Source: Planctomycetota bacterium (GTDB lineage Bacteria; Planctomycetota; UBA1135; GCA-002686595). Taken from it: DNA of 64,000 nt. Both the position numbers and the translations under genes were made by a program. Where the stretch lies: the NCBI GenBank assembly GCA_014238415.1, contig JABABA010000004.1:124001-188000 (forward strand), given 5' to 3'. Below the pieces are notes generated by a model that was not told the origin of the DNA, searched no databases, and worked only from the letters and a program-made list of their open reading frames with translations. This document shows, piece after piece, positions 25,286 to 33,696 of this stretch (the first letter of the stretch is position 1; the number at the start of each line of letters is the position of its first letter).

Positions 25286-26019
25286 GGCGCTTCCCCATCG
25301 GTGAAGACTCCTTCGCCAAACTCCTGCGCTGCCTCGCCCTGTGGAGCCGGGTTGAGTTCTGACAGGGCCGCTTCCGCGGCCAATCCCTCAGCCTCTTTGA
25401 GGGTAGATCCCCAGGCCTTTGGAAAGCAGCGCTCTCCAATCCGAGCTCTTACGAGAAAACGCGGAGCATGGGGCTCACCTGCTTCCTCAAGCACCTCATA
25501 GGTCGGTGGCTCCCCCCCGTTTCTTTGCGCCAGTTCCTGCAGGCTCTGTTTCGGCACGCGCACGCCTTCGTCCGATCGCGCACGCAAGAGAGGCTCCCCC
25601 AGGGTACGTTTGATGAATTCCGTCGCGGCTTCCAGGCCGCCGTCCAGGAAAATCGCGCCCAGTACAGATTCATAGAGGCCCGCTTTGACCGCCGCTGAAA
25701 GGTCATCACGGTTGAGTCCGCGCCCAACCTTCGTGCGCCCGGGCAAACCGAGTTCGTCTGCGGCTACTGCCAGGCTGGGCCGCGAGACCACATGGCTCTT
25801 GCGTACTGTGAGTTCCCCCTCTGAGAGATCCTCACGTGTGCGGTAGAGGTCATCCACGACCACCAGATCGAGCACCGCGTCCCCCAGGAACTCCAGGCGC
25901 TCATTGTGGCGCAGGCCCATCGATGCGTGCGTCAAGGCTTGAGTCAGGAGGCTCTCATCCTTGAAGGCGTATTCAATCGGATCGGGGGTGACCATGGGGG
26001 CAGGATCAGATAGGGGCAC
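25282..26019 (-). CDS. rnc: ribonuclease III
   Basis: RNase III cleaves double-stranded RNA in rRNA and mRNA maturation. The signature NERLEFLGDAVLD is at residues 39-51, the second catalytic acidic cluster is in ESVLGAIFLDGG, and a double-stranded RNA-binding domain occupies about 165-230 (QSLQELAQRNGG and GSTLKEAEGLAAEAAL). The listed start is the GTG at 26019 (245 residues); an ATG at 25995 removes eight residues and is equally plausible. A short Glu/Gly-rich tail follows the RNA-binding domain. It overlaps mfd by 4 nt. Confidence 0.95.
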   Translation of the reverse strand: MPLSDPAPMVTPDPIEYAFKDESLLTQALTHASMGLRHNERLEFLGDAVLDLVVVDDLYRTREDLSEGELTVRKSHVVSRPSLAVAADELGLPGRTKVGRGLNRDDLSAAVKAGLYESVLGAIFLDGGLEAATEFIKRTLGEPLLRARSDEGVRVPKQSLQELAQRNGGEPPTYEVLEEAGEPHAPRFLVRARIGERCFPKAWGSTLKEAEGLAAEAALSELNPAPQGEAAQEFGEGVFTDGEAP

Positions 26020-26120
26020 GCTCAGGTGCCCTGAGAAGAGACAAGGGTACGCATGGGATGCGGAAGGGCAAGGGATCGGAGATAATGAGGCGTGGACCCA
26101 GGGTCCCCGAGGCGACTCCC

Positions 26121-26255
26121 ATGCGCAAGAACGACCATCTGATCGAGCCCTTCCTGGCGGGGTTGCCCAAGCAGAAGCCCAAGGTGCGCGCGCGTCTGGT
26201 GCCGTTTCTGGTGGTCATCCTGGTTGTGATCGCGCTGGCGGCTTTGTTGTCCTAG
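26121..26255 (+). CDS. 44-residue single-pass membrane protein (putative)
   Basis: A short open frame from the ATG at 26121 encodes a polar, basic N terminus (about 27 residues, with two KP/KV-rich stretches) and one C-terminal transmembrane helix (VPFLVVILVVIALAALL). The tidy layout, a charged soluble part then a helix at the very end, argues for a real tail-anchored small protein. No homologue family is recognised and the ribosome-binding site is weak. The last 4 nt overlap the convergent dgt stop. It is divergent from rnc. Confidence 0.45.
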   Translation: MRKNDHLIEPFLAGLPKQKPKVRARLVPFLVVILVVIALAALLS

Positions 26256-27463
26256 GGCCTGGTGGAGGCGCTCAGAGGCGTGAATCCACCGGGTAGCGGT
26301 CCCACCAGGCGCTCGTGTTCCCGCAGGGCGAAGCGGTCCGTCATGCCCGCCATGTAATCGCACACCGCGCGTTCAAGACCCTCCGATTGCGCCCAATTCT
26401 GGTACCAGTCGGGTAACTCATCGGGTGCAGCGCACAGGGTTGTCCAGAGTCCGTCGAGCACCTTGCGTGCAAAGGTCAAGAAGCGCTCAAGGTGTTCATG
26501 GCAGTAGAAGTGTTGATAGAGGAACTTATGTAGTTCCGCGACTTCACGAGCGATCTCGGTTCCGTGACAGATGAGCATGGAACCATGTTGCTGCGCAGCC
26601 TGCGCGTCTGTTGGTTGAGCCTCGTCGAGGGCGAGCTGGGAGCTTTCAATCAGATCTGAGATGCAGATCCCCAGCACTTCGTTGGTGACCCGTGATACCC
26701 GCAGCTTGTTGTCCCCATCGGCTGTCAGGAATCCGGGATGGCGTTCGTTGACCTGTGCTTCTGCCCTCCGCCAAAGGGAGCTTTCTGCTCGCAGGTCTTC
26801 TTCTTGGAACATTCCTGCCAGCAGGCCATCCTCCAGGTCGTGCTTGTTGTAGGCGGAAGAGTCCGCCAGATCGACCACTTGGGCTTCGAGACAGGGCCTT
26901 GGATGCCTCGGCAAGAGGTCTTCGGGCCAGTCCCGATCGGCCTCGTGCTTGAGCAGTCCAGCGCGCACTTCGCAGGTCAAATTGAGGCCCTTGTAGTCGG
27001 GGGAGCGTCGTTCCAGCTGGTCCGCGACTCGTAGGACCTGGGCGTTGTGCCGGAAACCTCCGTGGTCAGCCATCAGATCATCGAGAGCCCGCTCACCCCG
27101 GTGTCCGAAGGGCGGATGCCCAAGGTCATGGGCCAGGCCCAGGGTCTCGCACAGGGCCTCATTCAGTCGCAGGGCTCCCCCTATGCTGCGCGCCACCTGA
27201 CAGACCTCCAGGCTGTGTGAGAGGCGTGTGCGGTTGTGGTCTCCCTCTTCATTGAGGAACACCTGGGTCTTGTACATCAGCCGGCGAAAGGCTGTGGAGT
27301 GGGTGATCCGGTCGCGGTCGCGCTCATAGACCGTGCGCATGGGGTCGATTGCCTCTGGCTCTCGACGACCTGCGCTTTCCGCAGAGAATCTGGCCCAGGG
27401 GGCGAGGTCCCGGCGTTCGCGTTCCTCCTTGGCGAGGCGGTCGAGGAAGGCAGCTTGCTTCAC
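26252..27463 (-). CDS. dgt: deoxyguanosinetriphosphate triphosphohydrolase-like protein
   Basis: A dNTP triphosphohydrolase of the HD superfamily that hydrolyses dNTPs to deoxynucleosides and triphosphate. HD-domain ligands are visible: His83 (RLSHSLEV), the AHDLGHPPFGH block with His112-Asp113, and a downstream Asp in VVDLADSSAYNKHDLEDG. FRRLMYKTQVF near residue 60 is the family's conserved N-terminal motif. The 403 residues fit the type-2 (non-E. coli) subfamily. The start is a GTG. Whether it prefers dGTP cannot be told from the sequence. Confidence 0.93.
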   Translation of the reverse strand: MKQAAFLDRLAKEERERRDLAPWARFSAESAGRREPEAIDPMRTVYERDRDRITHSTAFRRLMYKTQVFLNEEGDHNRTRLSHSLEVCQVARSIGGALRLNEALCETLGLAHDLGHPPFGHRGERALDDLMADHGGFRHNAQVLRVADQLERRSPDYKGLNLTCEVRAGLLKHEADRDWPEDLLPRHPRPCLEAQVVDLADSSAYNKHDLEDGLLAGMFQEEDLRAESSLWRRAEAQVNERHPGFLTADGDNKLRVSRVTNEVLGICISDLIESSQLALDEAQPTDAQAAQQHGSMLICHGTEIAREVAELHKFLYQHFYCHEHLERFLTFARKVLDGLWTTLCAAPDELPDWYQNWAQSEGLERAVCDYMAGMTDRFALREHERLVGPLPGGFTPLSASTRP

Positions 27464-27617
27464 GTGTAAAGAGGTTGGTGGCGGGTGGATCGGATCACAC
27501 GATCATCCATGGGCTCATATTCTATGCTGCCTGAGAGCCCAGCATGAGATGCGTGCCTGTCCGGTGGTGGGGAAGCCTGCAGCGTGCCCGGCAGGCATGT
27601 CAGAATGCTGTCAATCC

Positions 27618-28391
27618 ATGAGTCCCAAGCCCTCTATCCCCCCTTGGTTCGAGACCGCATTTCGAGCGGAGTACTTGGAGGTCTATGCCCACCGGGATCA
27701 GGCCTCTGCAAGGGCAGAGGTCGGATTCCTGTTGGATCAGGGACTTTCTGGGAAGGTACTGGATCTCTGCTGCGGTCAGGGTCGGCACCTGATCGCTATG
27801 CGCGATGAGGGGCTTGAGGCCTTTGGCATTGATCTTTCGCAGGAGTTGTTGATGCGCGCGGGAGCCCTTGATGGGGGTCAGAAGACTGTGGGCTCTCTTG
27901 CCCGTGCCGATCAGCGGATGCTGCCCCTGCGCGATGAGTCCTTCGATGGGGCGACCCTGCTCTTCAGTTCCTTTGGCTATCACGATGACTGCGGAGACGC
28001 GGCAGTGATGGAGGAACTCAGGAGAGTGCTCATTCCCCAGGGGCTATTGGTGTTGGACCTGATGAATCCCGACTTGATTCGAGCTGGTCTTGTACCCCAC
28101 TCCGTGCGCGAAGAGCAGGGCCTGCGGCTCGAAGAGACCCGCAGTCTTTCGGAGGATCGCAGACGCGTACGCAAGCGAGTGCGTCTCAGTCGCACGGGGT
28201 CTGAGCCCCTGGTCTGGGAGGAGGATGTGCGGCTGTACGATCCGGCGGATCTCGATGCCCTGCTCGAGGACCACGGATTTGTTGTGGAGCGCCGTTGGGG
28301 GGCCTTTGGTGCACAGGTGTTCAATGCGCAAGCTCCCCGCCAACTTGTCTTTGCGCGCAAGGACGCTGGGGCCACCTCCTGCCCGGTATAA
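27618..28391 (+). CDS. class I SAM-dependent methyltransferase
   Basis: A 257-residue protein with the Rossmann-type methyltransferase fold. Motif I is VLDLCCGQGRHL (about residues 47-58), an acidic residue follows at the end of strand 2 (FGIDLSQELL), ADQRMLPLRDESFD marks motif III, and LLVLDLMNPD marks the post-motif region. The ATG at 27618 puts the N terminus at a normal distance from motif I; the open frame upstream is not needed. The substrate is unknown; such proteins are commonly small-molecule methyltransferases. The acyl-CoA dehydrogenase gene follows after 52 nt. Confidence 0.88.
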   Translation: MSPKPSIPPWFETAFRAEYLEVYAHRDQASARAEVGFLLDQGLSGKVLDLCCGQGRHLIAMRDEGLEAFGIDLSQELLMRAGALDGGQKTVGSLARADQRMLPLRDESFDGATLLFSSFGYHDDCGDAAVMEELRRVLIPQGLLVLDLMNPDLIRAGLVPHSVREEQGLRLEETRSLSEDRRRVRKRVRLSRTGSEPLVWEEDVRLYDPADLDALLEDHGFVVERRWGAFGAQVFNAQAPRQLVFARKDAGATSCPV

Positions 28392-28443
28392 TCAGGGCGT
28401 CACAGTCCTGTGTGGTTCCAGGGCAATAGACGAGAAAGTACCC

Positions 28444-29691
28444 ATGCAGCAGTCCAACATCGTATTCAGCGAAAAAGCTCTCGAACTCAAGGCCATAGCC
28501 CGGGAAATAGCTGACAAGCACGTCCGGCCTCTCGCCTCTAAGTATGACAAGGCTCAGGAGTACAATTACGATGCCGCGCGAGCGGTTGCCGAGGCTGGTC
28601 TCTTCCGCACCTTTATCCCAACCGAGTACGGCGGACATGGTGCCGGCGTGCTTGCATTGGCTCTGGTAGCTGAGGAACTGGCCAAGGCTGATTCCGGTTT
28701 TGGAGTGGCCTTCGCGGTCAATGCCCTGGGTTCCTTCCCCATTATTCTCGGGGGCACAGAGGAACAGAAGCAGCGGTGGCTGCCAAAGATTGCAGCCGGG
28801 GAAAAGATGGTCGCCTTCTGTCTCTCTGAGAAGTTTGCTGGATCCGATGCACAGGGGCTCTCCGTACGCGCTTTCGAAGATGGGGACGACTACATCATCT
28901 GTGGCGAGAAGAAATGGACCACCAATGGTGGTGTGGCCGATGTCTATTCGGTCTTTGCGGTTACCGAGCCGGACTCCAAGTCCCGCCGAATCAGCGCCTT
29001 TGTGGTGGAAAAGGGCACCCCCGGTTTTGAGATCAAGAAAGTCGAGGACAAGATGGGTATTCGCTGTGTTCCCGTGGTGGAGACCCATTTCGATCATGTG
29101 CGGGTGCCCAAGGCCAATTTGATTGGCGGCCGTGCGGGCATGGGCTTCCGCCACGCCATGTCGACTCTTGACTACGCCCGTCCGGGTGTGGCCGCGCAGG
29201 CCATGGGGGCCTCACAGGGGGCTCTGGATCTTGCAACGGTCTATTCGAATCGCCGCAAGCAGTTTGGCGTGACGATCGCCAATCACCAGATGGTCCAGCA
29301 GATGCTGGCTGACATGGCCATGAAGACTGAGGCCTCGCGCCAATTGGTCTATGCGGCCGCGGCAGGTATTGACGACACAGGCCCTTCCCCCTTGAACAGC
29401 AAGATGGCCGCCATGGCCAAGTGCTTCGCCACGGATGTTGCCATGGAAGTGGCCACGGACGCTGTGCAGGTCTTTGGGGGCTATGGATTCATGGAGGACT
29501 ATCCCATTGCCAAGTTTTTCCGAGACGCCAAGATCCTGCAGATCTACGAGGGCACCAATCAGGTCCAGCGTCTGGTGATTGCGCGCCATCTGATACGGGA
29601 AGCTGCGGAACTTGAGCACCTGAGTGAGTTCATCCCCACCGAGGTGCAGGAGAGCTACTCGGAAGAACTAGTCGGCTCGCGGAACATTTAG
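28444..29691 (+). CDS. acyl-CoA dehydrogenase
   Basis: A 415-residue FAD enzyme that introduces a 2,3 double bond into acyl-CoA in fatty-acid or branched-chain catabolism. All three domains are present: N-terminal helices, a middle beta domain (LSEKFAGSDAQG, KKWTTNGG) and a C-terminal helical domain with RKQFGVTIANHQ and QVFGGYGFMEDYP. The catalytic Glu is Glu369 in QIYEGTNQ, the position used by short- and medium-chain and branched-chain enzymes. Chain-length preference is not decidable. A TATAAT at 28387-28392 upstream could be a -10 element, but no good -35 is spaced from it. Confidence 0.93.
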   Translation: MQQSNIVFSEKALELKAIAREIADKHVRPLASKYDKAQEYNYDAARAVAEAGLFRTFIPTEYGGHGAGVLALALVAEELAKADSGFGVAFAVNALGSFPIILGGTEEQKQRWLPKIAAGEKMVAFCLSEKFAGSDAQGLSVRAFEDGDDYIICGEKKWTTNGGVADVYSVFAVTEPDSKSRRISAFVVEKGTPGFEIKKVEDKMGIRCVPVVETHFDHVRVPKANLIGGRAGMGFRHAMSTLDYARPGVAAQAMGASQGALDLATVYSNRRKQFGVTIANHQMVQQMLADMAMKTEASRQLVYAAAAGIDDTGPSPLNSKMAAMAKCFATDVAMEVATDAVQVFGGYGFMEDYPIAKFFRDAKILQIYEGTNQVQRLVIARHLIREAAELEHLSEFIPTEVQESYSEELVGSRNI

Positions 29692-30140
29692 TGGGCCAGA
29701 AGGCGGGGGAGGGGCTCCTGGCTCCTCTGGCATGGTGATTCACCAGAATGGTCTGGGGGGCTTCCTGGTGGGTCAGGGTCCATTCGGAGCTGTTGTTCTC
29801 GGTCCGGAATGTCCAGGGCAAAAGTAGGGTATACACCTAGCTGAATAAGTATTTTTTCTGTTCGTTCGGTATCTCGCCGCCTCTGGCTCAGTATGGTGCA
29901 CAGAGAAACCATGGCCCCCACATGGATCTTGAAGCGCAATGCCTAGCCTGCCACAAATCATCCCCCCTGGACCCTCTCGCAGGGGGTCTGCCAGCCAGAA
30001 GGCCGCGAATCGGCCTGGCATTGCCGTATGTGGGGCTCAGGGCAGCAAGACGGACACCTGACCAGAGAATCTTTGTGGGGTTCTTGGAACCAGAGGCCAG
30101 ATGCCCCCACTAACCAACCTTAGAGAGAGGGAAATTGGAA
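29692..30140. other. intergenic region upstream of the sigma factor gene
   Basis: About 450 bp with no credible gene. A locally AT-rich patch around 29825-29875 (with a TATAC and a run of six T) could hold a promoter for the sigma factor. A purine-rich AGAGAGAGG at 30122-30130 precedes the ATG at 30141 and is a fair ribosome-binding site. No terminator is evident after the acyl-CoA dehydrogenase. Confidence 0.35.
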
Positions 30141-31289
30141 ATGAACAGCAAGAACACAATCAGCCTTGAGGACCTGGATACCAAGCTCGACGCTTGGGCA
30201 GATGAGCCTCAGAAATTCGAAGGGCGCGTGAAGCGCCTGGCCAGCAAGTGGAATCGAGAGGGTACCTCCTTCGAACTCAAGGATCCCAACAGTTGGAGGG
30301 CCCCTCGCCGGCCAGCCAACGGTGTGGTCACCATCGAGGATCAGCTGCGAGCCGAGATAGATTCGATCATCATCATGGGGCGTGACGAGGAAGCCAGACA
30401 CGCCCGCCGGATTGAGTTCGTTCGGACCTGCCTGGAGCTGAGCCTCAAAGAGCATGGGCTCCAAATGAGTGATCTGGAGGGCCGCGTCAATTATCACCCA
30501 CAGACCTTCCGGGATCTTGACCCCACAGAATGTGAGTTGCCTCGGGATGTCTTCATTCGTTGGAAGGAACTCCATGGCCTGCGCACAGAACTGGTGGAAC
30601 GCAACCTGTATCTGGCCCTGATCAACGTTGAGCGGTATGCGCACTTTGGTGTGCCTCGCCTGGATCTGGTCCAGGATGGTTCCGCGGCTCTCTTTCGCGC
30701 AGTAGATGGTTTCGACTGGCGTCGTGGTCTGCTCTTTCGTACCTATGCGGTGCACTGGTTGAATCAGGCCTTCCGCAGTCACCTCTATAACCACGGCCAG
30801 ACCGTGCGTATCCCTGTCTACTTGCAAAAAGCCATGCGACATGTGAAGGCAGCAATGGGCAAGCTCGGGAACACCAGTTCCTCGGCCGCAGCAATCGCAG
30901 ACTTGACGGGTATGCGATTGGGCCTCGTGGAGAGTGCTTTGACCGCAAGCCGTTCAACTTTGTCCATTGATGCCTCGTCCGGTGACGAAGGGGATGGTCC
31001 GGGGCTTGCGGATAGTTTGAGCGATGAGCAGACCGAGGGTCTCTATCAACCATCAATGGAGGATGTGACCCTTCGGGAGGGGCTAGGTGAGGCTCTTGAT
31101 CTGCTTTCCGAGCGCGAGCGCCTGGTGCTGGAGCGCCGGTATGGTCTCGGTGCCTTCGATGAGCACACCTTGTCAGAGTTGGCCGGGGAATTGGGTGTCA
31201 GCCTTGAGCGAGTGCGTCAGATCCAGATGCGAGCGCTCGGTAAGTTGCGCACTCCCGCCCTGCGCAAGACGGTCGATCCGTTCATCTGA
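30141..31289 (+). CDS. divergent sigma-70 family RNA polymerase sigma factor
   Basis: A 382-residue group-2/3-type sigma-70 factor. Region 2 is recognisable (LVERNLYLALINVERYAHFG, then LDLVQDGSAALFRAVDGFDW and FRTYAVHWLNQAF), as are region 3 (IADLTGMRLGLVESAL) and region 4 with the helix-turn-helix LSELAGELGVSLERVRQIQM. Housekeeping factors have FSTYATWWIRQAI where this one has FRTYAVHWLNQAF, so -10 recognition and melting residues differ. The N-terminal 100 residues are acidic and unlike region 1.1 or 1.2 of RpoD. The ATG at 30141 has a purine-rich leader; an in-frame TTG at 30135 adds two residues. It heads the strand that carries the cytochrome cluster. Confidence 0.88.
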   Translation: MNSKNTISLEDLDTKLDAWADEPQKFEGRVKRLASKWNREGTSFELKDPNSWRAPRRPANGVVTIEDQLRAEIDSIIIMGRDEEARHARRIEFVRTCLELSLKEHGLQMSDLEGRVNYHPQTFRDLDPTECELPRDVFIRWKELHGLRTELVERNLYLALINVERYAHFGVPRLDLVQDGSAALFRAVDGFDWRRGLLFRTYAVHWLNQAFRSHLYNHGQTVRIPVYLQKAMRHVKAAMGKLGNTSSSAAAIADLTGMRLGLVESALTASRSTLSIDASSGDEGDGPGLADSLSDEQTEGLYQPSMEDVTLREGLGEALDLLSERERLVLERRYGLGAFDEHTLSELAGELGVSLERVRQIQMRALGKLRTPALRKTVDPFI

Positions 31290-31390
31290 TCATCGAGCCT
31301 GGCCTCTTTCCGGACACAGAAAGGGGGGTTTCGGGGGTGAGCACCTGGAATTGGGATACCCGCATGATGCTGGGGGGTATCGTGTGAGTC

Positions 31391-32503
31391 ATGGAGAACT
31401 CCAGGGTGCACGTCGAGCCATTTCATGAAGCAGTGAGTGGGGCTCAGCAGTCTTCAGTCCAAGATCCAAGCACGAAGGCCAGGCCTGCCCGTGCCTTGGC
31501 TCACGGATCCCTGCGCACCACCTTCATGGATCTGGTCGGGCGGCCGCCTTATGAGAGCGAATACGAACGGTGGCTTGGCTTGGGCAGGGACAAGCTGTTG
31601 GATGCCCTGTTGGGGAGCGAGGAGTTCTGGGGGCATTGGTGGAGCGAGCAGCTCTACTACTTTCTGCTGGTGGACAACTTTCAGCCCATAGCGCGAGCTA
31701 CGAAGGAAATTCCTGACAAGCTGGCGGTGGGGCGCATGGACTACCGAACCGCTTTGCACCGCATTGCTCTGACATCGAGCTTTGACCAGCGCAACCCTGG
31801 CTCAGATACCTTTGTCACCGTTGTCATGGAGCAGTTCTGCGGCCTGGTGGTTCAGAAGAATCGGCGGGATCTGGAGAGTGGCAAGCGCGCCTATGATGGG
31901 GGCAAGGGCAACTTTCTAGGCACCATCGTCAACAATCAAGCCGAAGTGATCGAGGTATGCGTCAACCACTCCAAGGCTTCCAAGCACTTCTTGGCGCGTG
32001 AGTACCAGCGTCTAGTGCACGCCCCGGGGGACAAGAAGACTCTCGCCAATCAAGCCCGTCGCCTGCATCGGGATCCTTGGAAGTATCTGGCCACGGCCAG
32101 GGACTGGCTGCTTTCGGAGGAATACAGCCAGCGCCTCGAGAGGCTTGAGCCCAAGTCCAACTCCTTGTTCCTGAACGGCCTCTTTGTGGATCTGCTCGAT
32201 CGCCTGCCTACGGAGGAGGAGCTTGACCCCATGCGCACAGCCCTTGATGCTCTGGCCGACCCCCGCCCTCTGCGCTCGGTGGTGGTGCGTCTGCTGTTGG
32301 ATTCTGGGCGCGCCAAGATTCCTGAGAAGGACACGATTACAGACCCCACACGTTGGATCGGAGATAAGTACCAGCGTCTTCTCGGCCGTGAGGCCACAGG
32401 GGAGGAGCTACGGGTTTTTGTGGGCATCTTTCATCAACCGGACTGTCGTCCAGCGACAATCCTGTACGCTCTACTGTCCCATCCCGAATATCAGAACTAC
32501 TAG
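31391..32503 (+). CDS. DUF1549/DUF4214-like repeat protein, short and without signal peptide
   Basis: A 370-residue protein containing three units of the same kind: FMDLVGRPPYESEYERW...LLDALLGSEEFW (about 45-85), FVDLLDRLPTEEELDPM...VVRLLLDSG (about 262-305) and YQRLLGREATGEEL...YALLSHPEYQNY (about 325-370). The pattern, an LLxRxPTxxE helix pair followed by a helix ending in an LLxSxEY motif, recalls planctomycete DUF1549/DUF1553 proteins and phycobilisome-linker-like DUF4214 domains. Typical DUF1549-DUF1553 proteins are exported and 700-1000 residues long; this one has no signal peptide, and an in-frame TGA at 31385 excludes a longer N terminus. DUF1549 proteins are usually paired with DUF1501 proteins, as here. 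Confidence 0.65.
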   Translation: MENSRVHVEPFHEAVSGAQQSSVQDPSTKARPARALAHGSLRTTFMDLVGRPPYESEYERWLGLGRDKLLDALLGSEEFWGHWWSEQLYYFLLVDNFQPIARATKEIPDKLAVGRMDYRTALHRIALTSSFDQRNPGSDTFVTVVMEQFCGLVVQKNRRDLESGKRAYDGGKGNFLGTIVNNQAEVIEVCVNHSKASKHFLAREYQRLVHAPGDKKTLANQARRLHRDPWKYLATARDWLLSEEYSQRLERLEPKSNSLFLNGLFVDLLDRLPTEEELDPMRTALDALADPRPLRSVVVRLLLDSGRAKIPEKDTITDPTRWIGDKYQRLLGREATGEELRVFVGIFHQPDCRPATILYALLSHPEYQNY

Positions 32504-32543
32504 GCTCTGAATTCACCAGCAGCCCAGCGGAGGCACATCCACA

Positions 32544-33692
32544 ATGGAACAATTCAACTTTGATCGCCGTTCCTTGATACGAGGCGCCGCATTGGGTGCT
32601 GCGGGGGCACTCTCGCCGGGGCTGGCCAGCAGTTTCTCCTTGCCCCTGCAGAAGGGCCGCAAGACGAAGCGGGTGGTGTTGGTTGCCTTTGCAGGAGGTG
32701 TACGCACACGCGAGACATTTGGCACACCAGACAACATTCCAAACATGCGCCAACTGGCGGATGAGGGGGTGCTCTACACCAATGTGGCCACGGCCAACCT
32801 TGGTCACTTCGGTGCGACCATGTCGATATTCACTGGCGTCAGCGAGCCACGGGGCATTCGTGAGAATGCACGAGGTCAGGAACCAACCCTCTTTGAGTAC
32901 CTGCGCAAGGGACTCGCCATGCCCAAGGAGGACATTTGGGTCACGACAACCGGCGGCGCACAGCAGGTGAATTATTCCTATTCTCTGCACCCTGAGTACG
33001 GCGCCAAGTACGGCGCGAACATCTTGGATGGCGAGGGGATTTTCAATACGGAGTTCAAGCAACTGCTCGACACCTGGGGTATGCCGGAATCCATGGGCGA
33101 AAGGGAAAAGGCCTTGCTTGATCAACTTCGCAAGGGCGTAGGCGGTGGACCCGATGCGGTTCGCGAGGCCGAGCGTCTTGCGCGGGTGGAGGAGTACATC
33201 CTGAAGGAACTGACTCAGGGCACTTCCGATATCACGGGAACGGCTGCTGGAGATCGCAAGGCCTTGCGCTTGGCGCGCAATCTCTTGTCCCTCTTCCGAC
33301 CCAAGGTAGTGGGTGTAGTGTTGCAGAACGCTGATGTGGCTCACGGGTCCTACAACGCTTACTCAGAGGTGGTGCGCCAGAACGACGCGGCCATCGGCGA
33401 ACTGGTCATGGCGATTCGCGAGGACGAGGAGCTAGCTGAGTCCACTGCTGTTATCGTGATGCCGGAGTTCGGACGTGATCGGGACCTGAATTCACGACGC
33501 GGTTTGGATCATGGTGATGGATCGCCGGACCTGCGCCGGGTGACTTGCCTCGCTTGGGGTCCTGACTTCAAGCGCGGCGTGGAGATTGATTCTGAGCAGC
33601 GCACTACTGATGTGGTGGGCACGGTTTGCGAGTTGTTTGGAACCACCGCCCCCCTTGCCCGTGGTGGCCGATTGACAGGCCTTTATTCCTGA
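32544..33692 (+). CDS. Tat-exported alkaline-phosphatase-superfamily protein (DUF1501-like)
   Basis: A 382-residue protein with a twin-arginine signal (FDRRSLIRGAALGAAG, residues 6-21), so it is exported folded. The body has the alkaline phosphatase/sulfatase fold pattern: an initial strand with VVLVAFAGGVRT, MRQLADEGVLYTNVATANLGH, SIFTGVSEPRG, and late metal-site strands ending in VIVMPEFGRDRDLNSRRG and LDHGDG. The EFGR and DHG motifs are those of DUF1501 proteins. A sulfatase CxPxR motif is absent. It lies 40 nt after the DUF1549-like gene and 4 nt before the ten-haem gene, suggesting one operon. Confidence 0.8.
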   Translation: MEQFNFDRRSLIRGAALGAAGALSPGLASSFSLPLQKGRKTKRVVLVAFAGGVRTRETFGTPDNIPNMRQLADEGVLYTNVATANLGHFGATMSIFTGVSEPRGIRENARGQEPTLFEYLRKGLAMPKEDIWVTTTGGAQQVNYSYSLHPEYGAKYGANILDGEGIFNTEFKQLLDTWGMPESMGEREKALLDQLRKGVGGGPDAVREAERLARVEEYILKELTQGTSDITGTAAGDRKALRLARNLLSLFRPKVVGVVLQNADVAHGSYNAYSEVVRQNDAAIGELVMAIREDEELAESTAVIVMPEFGRDRDLNSRRGLDHGDGSPDLRRVTCLAWGPDFKRGVEIDSEQRTTDVVGTVCELFGTTAPLARGGRLTGLYS

Positions 33693-33696
33693 TCGC

